From Hyphomicrobiales bacterium (GTDB taxonomy: Bacteria; Pseudomonadota; Alphaproteobacteria; Rhizobiales; NORP267), in NCBI GenBank assembly GCA_021775875.1, contig JAJFHA010000018.1, forward strand, positions 1 through 64,000: a stretch of 64,000 nucleotides of DNA, read 5' to 3'. The notes under the pieces are model-generated. The model saw only the letters and a program-made list of their open reading frames with translations. It was not told where the DNA came from and ran no database searches. The position numbers were made by a program, and so were the translations under genes. How positions within the stretch are numbered: the stretch's first letter is position 1; the number at the start of each line of letters is the position of its first letter. This document shows positions 1 to 6,864 of this stretch, in pieces.

Positions 1-143
1 TGCTGGCACTGAGCACGCCAGCACTGGCCGGGACCGGAACACAGTCGATGACCCCCGTCACCGACCGTGATCTGGTCACATCACAAACGGGCGCCCCGAT
101 TGATGGATGCCCCCCAATTGCCCGGTTCACAAACAATCTCTAA
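1..143 (+). CDS. 3' end of a small, probably secreted protein
   Basis: An open frame enters from the left edge and stops at TAA 141-143. The visible residues begin LALSTPALAGTGTQS, which reads like the end of a Sec signal peptide with an A-x-A-type cleavage site, so most of the mature protein (about 37 residues) may be visible. It ends IARFTNNL. No family was recognised and the start lies outside the window. The rho-independent terminator just after the stop supports this being the last gene of a plus-strand unit. The secretion call is inferred from only a few residues. Confidence 0.5.
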   Translation, partial: LALSTPALAGTGTQSMTPVTDRDLVTSQTGAPIDGCPPIARFTNNL

Positions 144-158
144 CCGGACAAAGCTTCA

Positions 159-191
159 GGATCCGGGACATTAGTCCCGGATCCTTTTTTT
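159..191 (+). terminator. Rho-independent terminator
   Basis: A perfect 11-bp stem (GGATCCGGGAC / GTCCCGGATCC) with the loop ATTA is followed at once by seven T residues. It lies 15 bases past the stop of the plus-strand gene that enters from the left edge. No T-run exists on the other side, so it acts on the plus strand only. Confidence 0.93.
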
Positions 192-197
192 GTGGGG

Positions 198-1175
198 TTA
201 GTCCCCGGCACCAAGAACCGTTTCCTCGTCTTCGATGAACCAGGCGGGTGTCCGGTACCCTGCAATTTTGCGTTTTTTCATCAACGTTTTGTAGATGGAT
301 TTTCTGTCCGGGTCGCGATTGACCTTGTGCTGATAGGGACAAACATCGACGCAGATATGGCAATATTCATTCCGGAACCGCGACGCTTCGTAGCATGTGG
401 CGGTATCGACCTGCCAGCGTTTAACGCCTTCGGTAACGATATAATCCTCACTTGAGCGGATAGCACCGGGTGGGCAATTTTGTTCGCAAATCCGGCATTT
501 TTCGCACGTATCCTGCACGCCGAAAATATTTGCTTTGCCTGCGATGATAGGCGCGTCAGTGACCACAAATCCTGGCCGGAAACCGGCTCCAAAATCAGGG
601 TGGATCAAGCTGCCATGCTTGCCCAATTCCCCCATGCCACATGCAAGTAGCGCCGGGATCGCCATTATTTCTCCGGTGCCATTATGATCGGCGATGGCGG
701 AAAATCCAAGCGACCGGATATAGGCGGCAAGCTCCGTCGAGATACGGGCGCATTCCACGTAAACTTCAAACGCTTCCCGCTCGACCGCAAGTGCTCCATC
801 CAATACCTTGCCATAGTCTTCCGCGACGACGATTGAGATAATGTAACGGGGTTTAAATTCTGATCCCACATTGATCATGGTCGAGGTTAGTTCAGCAAAG
901 CCAATATCGCTGCCGCCCAATTCCAACCCTTTGGCCTTGATGAGTGCCGAGATTTGAGCCGGGTCGCTGCCTTCAGGTTGTGTGTCATTCACGCGCCCAT
1001 CGCGGAGTGGCGTATAGGCGGTCCATCGATGCATCACAGCATTGACATCAAATTTGCGGGTCTTGGGGCTGTCTTTCCGAAACAATGGAATTTCCGATAG
1101 ACCTTTCTGTATCATAATCTCGTTAGCCAACGGGTCATCCGGTCCCCCGCGCCTGAATTCTGATGTGCCTTTCAT
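198..1175 (-). CDS. Reductive-dehalogenase-like iron-sulfur protein (cytoplasmic)
   Basis: This 325-residue protein belongs to the reductive dehalogenase/epoxyqueuosine reductase superfamily. Residues 165-215 carry the family's GELGKHGSLIHPDFG segment, which in characterised members lies in the corrinoid-binding part. Two 4Fe-4S ligand sets follow: C224, C227, C230, C234 and C261, C272, C275, C279, each ending in CP. No Tat signal or membrane segment is present, unlike respiratory RdhA proteins, so it should be cytoplasmic. The ATG is chosen over an upstream TTG because AGGGAG lies just before it. It follows the LuxR/GAF gene on the same strand. A catabolic (non-respiratory) dehalogenation or other B12-dependent reduction is possible, but the substrate is unknown. 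QueG was considered, but the regulator and transporter context does not suggest tRNA modification. Confidence 0.7.
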   Translation of the reverse strand: MKGTSEFRRGGPDDPLANEIMIQKGLSEIPLFRKDSPKTRKFDVNAVMHRWTAYTPLRDGRVNDTQPEGSDPAQISALIKAKGLELGGSDIGFAELTSTMINVGSEFKPRYIISIVVAEDYGKVLDGALAVEREAFEVYVECARISTELAAYIRSLGFSAIADHNGTGEIMAIPALLACGMGELGKHGSLIHPDFGAGFRPGFVVTDAPIIAGKANIFGVQDTCEKCRICEQNCPPGAIRSSEDYIVTEGVKRWQVDTATCYEASRFRNEYCHICVDVCPYQHKVNRDPDRKSIYKTLMKKRKIAGYRTPAWFIEDEETVLGAGD

Positions 1176-1230
1176 CCCAAAACTCCCTATCAACCACCAA
1201 ACCGGTAAAATTGTCTTTCCAGACAAAAGA

Positions 1231-2187
1231 TCATTTTAGTGTTGGCTGTCTGGCTTCTGAACGCAATTCACTCACCATACGCGCGTTCTCGATTGCGATG
1301 ACACTTTGATCGGCGAATATTTGCGCCAACTGCATGGTTTTTTTGTCGAACGGCCGCAGTTGCTGCCGGTAGATTGTAAAGGCACCGATCAGGCGTTTTC
1401 CTGCGAGCATCGGGATCGCCGCAAATGACCGCGCACCCCCCAAAGTTGCGGTCGCATATCTCAAGGGGTCATCTGTTCTGTAGATCTCTTCGGCACATAC
1501 ATCTATGATGTTTACAATGTCGTGGCTGGCTGCCATGCGGCCAATAGCGGTTTGCGGGCTGGGTTTATAATCACCCTGCTCAACCCACCATTGGTGAAAG
1601 ACCGGTGGAATGCCTTTGGTATATGATGCGCTGAAACCGCTTTTTCCCTTATATTCCAGCAACAGTCCGAATTCGGCGTCACACAATTCGAGCGCATATC
1701 CGAGCACCGACTCGATGACTTCGGCGATCCGGCCTTCAGACCCACTGATTATCCGGAGCACCTCGCTGAGTGTACGCTCGCGGCTGATTGCTTCCTCCAG
1801 GTTCAGTGCAAGTTCCGAGATTATTGCCGTCTGGTCAGTTTGGCTCTTTCGCTGCGGCTTGCCCCCTTCAAGTATCTTATGCAATTCGAGCTTTGAGGAC
1901 ACTTCCAATTTTCGGTAAATCGTAGCCAGATGCGTTCGCACGGTGGAGGGCGCGATAAAGAGCTGTTCGGCAATACGGTGATAATTGTCACCTCGTGCAT
2001 AGGCGTGGGCGATCTCAAGCTCTCGTGGACTTAGGCGATCTTCGCTCAACGACGGCTCTCCCCAGAGCAGTGTTTCAAATACTCCGATTTTGCGGCCTGT
2101 CTGGTCGGGTGGCAATACCGCAAATGCTGTAGACCAAATACTACAAATATCATGGCTAAATACAGCATGTGCCCGATATCCGTGCAA
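1231..2187 (-). CDS. LuxR-type regulator with C-terminal GAF domain
   Basis: A LuxR/GerE helix-turn-helix lies at about residues 52-107 (LSPRELEIAHAYARG ... APSTVRTHLATIYRKL). It is followed by a GAF domain at about 140-305 that could bind a small ligand. This order is reversed from most LuxR proteins, where the DNA-binding domain is C-terminal. The first 50 residues match nothing recognised. The only usable start appears to be TTG with a poor ribosome binding site, so the N-terminus is uncertain. The gene lies 55 bases before the dehalogenase-like start on the same strand and is divergent from the MFS carrier, so it probably controls both. The ligand is unknown. Confidence 0.8.
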   Translation of the reverse strand: MHGYRAHAVFSHDICSIWSTAFAVLPPDQTGRKIGVFETLLWGEPSLSEDRLSPRELEIAHAYARGDNYHRIAEQLFIAPSTVRTHLATIYRKLEVSSKLELHKILEGGKPQRKSQTDQTAIISELALNLEEAISRERTLSEVLRIISGSEGRIAEVIESVLGYALELCDAEFGLLLEYKGKSGFSASYTKGIPPVFHQWWVEQGDYKPSPQTAIGRMAASHDIVNIIDVCAEEIYRTDDPLRYATATLGGARSFAAIPMLAGKRLIGAFTIYRQQLRPFDKKTMQLAQIFADQSVIAIENARMVSELRSEARQPTLK

Positions 2188-2256
2188 CTCTGTGTGTACT
2201 AGTCTCTTTATGAATCATTGTTGCAATCAGCGTCTTCACCAACGGAAAATTCAAAA

Positions 2257-3420
2257 ATGAAAACCACGCGCTGGCACATACTTTTCCTGCTGTTTATCGC
2301 CCGTATAGGCCTTGGATTTCAATTTCAAACCATGGGCTCCGTCGCCAACGAACTGGTTGGGGAATTAGGCTTGAACTACACCCAGATAGGAAGCCTGATC
2401 GGTTTCTTCATGGTGCCGGGAATGTTCCTTGCATTGCCAGCGGGGTTTGCCGGTCGTTTCATGTCGGATCGGTTTATTGTGGGGGCCGGCCTTCTGGCAT
2501 TGGCGGCTGGCGGAGGTTTGGCTGCGGTTGCAGACAGTTTCAATTTTTTCGCAATCGGACGTATGATCTGCGGTGTTGGCTTCGTGGTCTCGACAATGTT
2601 TTTGACCAAGATCGTGGCGGACTGGTTCTCAGGCAAAGAATTGGCAACGGCGATGAGCGTGTTGGTGATGTCCTGGCCGTTGGGTATTGCAATGGGGCAG
2701 CTTGGCCATGGCTGGTTGGCGGTCAATTACGATTGGCGTTGGGCCTTTATCGTGGCATCGCTCTATTGTCTGGTGGGTGCCTTGTTGGTCATGTTTTTTT
2801 ACCGCGAGGCTCCGGAGACCAATAAAGCGAAACTCAGTTTCAAGTTCACCCTAAATCGGAATGAGGTCGTGCTCACCATTATTGCCGGTTTGGTCTGGTC
2901 ATTCTTCAATGCCGGATATGTGGTTTATCTAAGTTTTGCGCCCCGCGTTTTGGTGAGCAATGGGTATGAAATTGTCGCCGCGTTAGGAATTGTAAGCCTT
3001 GCGAGCTGGGTCATGATTTTCTCGGGCACAATTTGCGGCCAAATTGCAGATCGCAGCGGCCGACACGATGCGGTTCTCTATATTTGTATTGCAGCAGCGA
3101 TGCTAGCTTTGATGATGTTGTTTGTGGCACCCCTCGCGATCCCGTCAAGTCTGTTATTTGGCTTGATGGGGGTGGCACCCGCCGGAATTATCATGGCCCT
3201 GACTGCCAGCGCGATGAAGCCGGAAAACCGGGCGCTCGGCATGGGGCTTTTCTTTACTTGCTATTTTGTAGTGCAGGCGCCAGCGCCCGCGATCGCCGGA
3301 TGGCTCTATGATTGGACGGCAGATGCCTTTTGGCCAATCCTGTTCTCAATCTCGTTGTTTTTTGCTACCGCTTTGACAAATGTAGCTTACAGGATTGTGC
3401 AGAAACGCATGCCCATATGA
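2257..3420 (+). CDS. MFS transporter
   Basis: This 387-residue protein has about twelve hydrophobic segments and begins with a membrane helix right after MKTTRW. The loop between helices 2 and 3 reads AGRFMSDRF, close to the major facilitator signature G-x-x-x-D-R. Aromatic and small residues alternate as in anion/organic acid carriers of the NarK/OFA-like branch, but no substrate can be named. ATG at 2257 is preferred over an upstream TTG because the membrane helix begins shortly after it; the ribosome binding site is weak. It is divergent from the LuxR/GAF gene and followed by the Rieske-FMN enzyme on the same strand, which suggests it imports or exports that pathway's substrate. Confidence 0.85.
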   Translation: MKTTRWHILFLLFIARIGLGFQFQTMGSVANELVGELGLNYTQIGSLIGFFMVPGMFLALPAGFAGRFMSDRFIVGAGLLALAAGGGLAAVADSFNFFAIGRMICGVGFVVSTMFLTKIVADWFSGKELATAMSVLVMSWPLGIAMGQLGHGWLAVNYDWRWAFIVASLYCLVGALLVMFFYREAPETNKAKLSFKFTLNRNEVVLTIIAGLVWSFFNAGYVVYLSFAPRVLVSNGYEIVAALGIVSLASWVMIFSGTICGQIADRSGRHDAVLYICIAAAMLALMMLFVAPLAIPSSLLFGLMGVAPAGIIMALTASAMKPENRALGMGLFFTCYFVVQAPAPAIAGWLYDWTADAFWPILFSISLFFATALTNVAYRIVQKRMPI

Positions 3421-3538
3421 AACTTCGCTCTTATGTGCGGTTGCTTTGCTTTGACTAAATCCAATAAAGGCCCCAAGTTCTCCAAAAGCAAATCTGCGCA
3501 AACAGGCAGTTTTGAACCTGGCAAGGGTGGGCAACGAA

Positions 3539-5149
3539 ATGAACAAAATTTCAATAGTAAAATTTAACGACTTGAAAGACCGCAAACCAGAATATGCGCT
3601 TGTAGGCGAAGTTGATCTGGTGGTCGTGCGGATTGATGATGAAGCATCGGTATTTTATGGCCGCTGCCTCCATCGTGGAGCATTAATGGCGGACGGTTTT
3701 GTGAGCGGCGACAATCTGATTTGCGGCCTCCACTATTGGGATTACCGGCTGGATACGGGCGTATCTGAATATGCCAACAAGGAAGTGTTGCCCAAATTCG
3801 TATCCTGGATCGAAGATGGCCAGGTATTGGTCGACGAGGACGAGATTAATTCATGGGCCGAAGCCAACCCGCAGCCATTCAACCGCGATAAGTATCTTGG
3901 ACTTTACGCCGATACCAGCCACGGCACCGAGGAAGAACCATATAACGGAATGATCCAGCGCTACGCGCGTGACGGGTTATCGAAAACCGGACATCATGGC
4001 ATTGTCGAATCCATGGGCGTGCCGCGGACCCAGTTGCCTGATTGGGATGATATCCAGATTTTGACGGCCCAATTGCATAAACCTCCAATGCTTGATGATG
4101 ATCCGGTTGGAACCGAAATTGTTATCGGGCCAAACGCACAACAGCCTTTGAAACTGGATATTCCACTATTCGTATCTGACATGAGTTTCGGTGCCCTTTC
4201 GGCTTCAGCAAAGGTGGCATTGGCGCGCGGCGCGGAGCTTGCGGGCACCGGCATTTGCTCCGGTGAAGGCGGCATGTTGCCGGAAGAGCAGGAAGCCAAT
4301 TCGCGTTATTTTTATGAGCTGGCATCAGCACGGTTTGGCTTTGACTGGGACAAATTATCGAAGGTCCAGGCGTTTCATTTCAAGGGCGGGCAAGGCGCTA
4401 AAACCGGCACAGGAGGGCATCTGCCCGGTTCCAAGGTCAAAGGTAAAATTGCTGAAGTACGCGGTTTGAATGAAGGCGAGCCTGCGGTATCCCCGCCACG
4501 ATTTCCTGAATGGACGGAGGTATCCCAAATCAAGGATTTCGCCGACGAAGTGCGAGACCGCACAGGCGGCATTCCAATAGGATACAAGCTCTCCGCCCAG
4601 CATATTGAAAAAGATATCGACGCCGCGCTGGAAATTGGCGTCGATTATATTATCCTTGATGGTCGGGGCGGCGGCACTGGTGCCGCGCCGATAATTTTCC
4701 GGGATAATATTTCTGTCCCTACCATTCCGGCATTGGCCCGCGCCCGGCGGCATTTGGACAAAAACGGCCCCGGCAATATCACGCTGGTAATCACTGGAGG
4801 TTTGCGCAAGCCAGCCGATTTCATCAAGGCCCTGGCGCTTGGGGCAGATGCTGTGGCGCTCTCCAATTCGGCCATGCAGGCCATCGGCTGCGTTGCCATG
4901 CGCGCCTGCCACACCAACAATTGCCCGGTCGGGATAGCCACCCAGAAGCCCCATCTGGTCAACCGGCTGGTTGTTGAAAAATCAGCCAATCAATTGAAGA
5001 ATTTTTTCGAAGCTTCGGTAGAGCTGATGCAAGTGATGGCCCGCGCCTGCGGCCATGACCATCTCTCACAATTCAATATTGAAGACCTGACCACCTGGAA
5101 AAAAGAAATGGCGGAATTGTCCGGCGTTGGCTTTGGCGGTGTTGGTTAG
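3539..5149 (+). CDS. Rieske domain fused to glutamate-synthase-type FMN domain
   Basis: Residues 1-100 form a Rieske-type [2Fe-2S] domain with ligands C43, H45, C62 and H65 (CLHRG ... CGLHYW). Residues about 150-530 are the FMN-binding glutamate synthase domain, with glycine-rich stretches (HFKGGQGAKTGTGGHLPG, DGRGGGTGAAP) and a C-x5-C-x4-C [3Fe-4S] motif, CVAMRACHTNNC. No glutaminase domain or NAD(P)H-binding domain is present, so ordinary GOGAT activity is doubtful. The three centres suggest an electron-transfer flavoenzyme. ATG is preceded by a G-rich site (AAGGGTGGG). It lies 118 bases after the MFS gene and converges with soeC, 14 bases away. The reaction is unknown; a link to the dehalogenase-like protein is inference from proximity. 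Confidence 0.85.
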   Translation: MNKISIVKFNDLKDRKPEYALVGEVDLVVVRIDDEASVFYGRCLHRGALMADGFVSGDNLICGLHYWDYRLDTGVSEYANKEVLPKFVSWIEDGQVLVDEDEINSWAEANPQPFNRDKYLGLYADTSHGTEEEPYNGMIQRYARDGLSKTGHHGIVESMGVPRTQLPDWDDIQILTAQLHKPPMLDDDPVGTEIVIGPNAQQPLKLDIPLFVSDMSFGALSASAKVALARGAELAGTGICSGEGGMLPEEQEANSRYFYELASARFGFDWDKLSKVQAFHFKGGQGAKTGTGGHLPGSKVKGKIAEVRGLNEGEPAVSPPRFPEWTEVSQIKDFADEVRDRTGGIPIGYKLSAQHIEKDIDAALEIGVDYIILDGRGGGTGAAPIIFRDNISVPTIPALARARRHLDKNGPGNITLVITGGLRKPADFIKALALGADAVALSNSAMQAIGCVAMRACHTNNCPVGIATQKPHLVNRLVVEKSANQLKNFFEASVELMQVMARACGHDHLSQFNIEDLTTWKKEMAELSGVGFGGVG

Positions 5150-5163
5150 GGGAAAAGCAGCGA

Positions 5164-6102
5164 TCAAGCCCGGTCGGTGCCGTAATAGAGCATCGCTACA
5201 TGTTCGGCCTCGGCAAAGAACAGCCAGCGCTCGACGATGATCCCAATTGCCGCCGAGATCAGTGCTAAGGTATAAAGCGGCTGCGCCCAACTCATAGTCA
5301 TGGCGAGCGCAACAAACAGCATCGGCAAGATGAACAGGCAAGCAAGCGTAACACGGCGCAACTTGGTAGCGTGTTTGCGCCCGACCCGGAAACCCATTTC
5401 CCGCATAACAAAATTCGGCATGGTGTGAGGCGGCGTAAGCGGTCGAACCTTGGCTTCGGTCTCTATTCCAAGCGCCATCGCAGTCGTGTAATTGCCTTTA
5501 TCGCGGTCAATTCGATACCAATAGCTGCGCTTTATCATGAGAGCTACAAACAGCGATCCGACACCCGATATAGCCACCCAAAGAGGTACTTGATCAAAAA
5601 TTGCCAGGATCAGCAGAAATAGTAATGTGCCCGTTGCGGCCGCGGCGGCAAGATAGAAAACAGGGACCAGGGCCAAATTCCAATGGCGGATTGTGCGCAA
5701 GGACGCGTAAATCATGCCGGTGCAATAAACTGTCACCGACGCCCCTAATGCAGCAAGAATGGCAAGCAAGGGAAGGGATTTTGTATCCCAATCAAACAAC
5801 CAGATCAGACCCATGAGGCCAGCCGGGATATAGGTCAGGATTGCCGCAACTCCTTCTCGCGACAGCCAGGAACTACGCCATTGGGAAAACGCCCTGTGCG
5901 CCCGTTCCGGGTGCCCCAGATGCAGCATCGACGATAACAGCCCGACTGTGACCAGCGCCAGCGCTACAACCAGCATGGTCAATCCGCTCCAGCGATCAAG
6001 GGGCAACTGTCCGCTCAATAATCCGAGCGATATCCAGAATAACAATCCGTATCCGGCCCCGGATGCGGTTGTGAAAAGGATGACGGAATAGGCTGGGTGC
6101 AT
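5164..6102 (-). CDS. soeC: DmsC/NrfD-type membrane anchor subunit, probable SoeC
   Basis: This 312-residue integral membrane protein has about eight hydrophobic segments and is of the DMSO reductase anchor (DmsC) family. In SoeABC it ties the catalytic and iron-sulfur subunits to the cytoplasmic face of the membrane and passes electrons to quinone. It is the last gene of an A–B–C run, 12 bases after the B subunit. The soe assignment rests on the whole set: no Tat signal on the A subunit, one four-cluster B subunit, and this anchor. A different DMSO-reductase-family substrate cannot be excluded. Confidence 0.75.
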   Translation of the reverse strand: MHPAYSVILFTTASGAGYGLLFWISLGLLSGQLPLDRWSGLTMLVVALALVTVGLLSSMLHLGHPERAHRAFSQWRSSWLSREGVAAILTYIPAGLMGLIWLFDWDTKSLPLLAILAALGASVTVYCTGMIYASLRTIRHWNLALVPVFYLAAAAATGTLLFLLILAIFDQVPLWVAISGVGSLFVALMIKRSYWYRIDRDKGNYTTAMALGIETEAKVRPLTPPHTMPNFVMREMGFRVGRKHATKLRRVTLACLFILPMLFVALAMTMSWAQPLYTLALISAAIGIIVERWLFFAEAEHVAMLYYGTDRA

Positions 6103-6114
6103 AACTGGTTTTTC

Positions 6115-6864
6115 TTATCTTGAAAGGACGCGGTCGGCCCAGGCAAATAGTTTTTCGGTAGCGGAATTATCGGCGGCTGGGATAGTTTCGCTGGCTTGGG
6201 TTCCAGCTTCGATATTTGAATTCCGGCGCGGGCGCGGCGGTAGATATTTATTGACCGGCTTGTAACCAAAATCTTCGAGCAGGCCATAGCCATCGCGGCT
6301 GGCAACGCTTTTTGAAACGTCACTGTCGGCGTCGCCTAAATCGCCAAAAGCGCGCGCACCGGTCGGGCAGGCCCGGACGCAAGCCGGGATCCGCTCACTC
6401 TCGGCCAGTGTATCGTTGTAAATCCTGTCGACGCAAAGGGAGCATTTTTTCATGACACCATCGTCATGGTCATATTCCCGCGCCCCATACGGGCAAGCCC
6501 ATGAACACAGTTTGCAGCCAATGCAGGTATCAGGATTGACCAGAACGATGCCGTCTTCTTGGCGTTTATAGCTCGCGCCTGTTGGGCAAACGGTGACGCA
6601 ATCTGGTTCTTCGCAATGCATACAGGCGCGGGGAAAATGTAATGTCCGGCTGTCTTCACCTTCGCCAATCTCATAGGAATGAACCCGGTTCAGCCAGGCC
6701 CCGGACGGGTCCGCGCCATATGGGTCATGGTCGGACAAGGGGGCGGAATAGCCGCCGGTATTCCATTCCTTGCAACTGGTGGCGCAGGCCTGACAACCAA
6801 CGCAGATATCCAGATCGATAACGAGACCAAGCTTTTTGGATGTTGGAGCGGGGAGACTGGTCAT
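6115..6864 (-). CDS. soeB: Four-cluster ferredoxin subunit of molybdenum oxidoreductase, probable SoeB
   Basis: This 249-residue protein carries four cysteine groups typical of DmsB/SoeB electron-transfer subunits: CVGCQACATSC, CMHCEEPDCVTVC, CIGCKLCSWAC and CSLCVDRI ... CVRAC. It should carry electrons from the molybdenum subunit to the membrane anchor. Its ATG overlaps the end of the A subunit by four bases (ATGA), which indicates translational coupling. The C-terminal 60 residues are variable. No export signal is seen, consistent with a cytoplasm-facing complex. Confidence 0.8.
   Translation of the reverse strand: MTSLPAPTSKKLGLVIDLDICVGCQACATSCKEWNTGGYSAPLSDHDPYGADPSGAWLNRVHSYEIGEGEDSRTLHFPRACMHCEEPDCVTVCPTGASYKRQEDGIVLVNPDTCIGCKLCSWACPYGAREYDHDDGVMKKCSLCVDRIYNDTLAESERIPACVRACPTGARAFGDLGDADSDVSKSVASRDGYGLLEDFGYKPVNKYLPPRPRRNSNIEAGTQASETIPAADNSATEKLFAWADRVLSR

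Noticed and set aside
198-1175. Epoxyqueuosine reductase (QueG) as the identity of the first minus-strand gene
   Set aside because: The fold is shared, but the regulator and transporter context do not fit tRNA modification. Not fully excluded.
4355-4954. Open frame of 199 residues on the minus strand
   Set aside because: It lies wholly inside the Rieske-FMN gene on the other strand, has no ribosome binding site or recognisable domain, and mirrors the codon pattern of the real gene.
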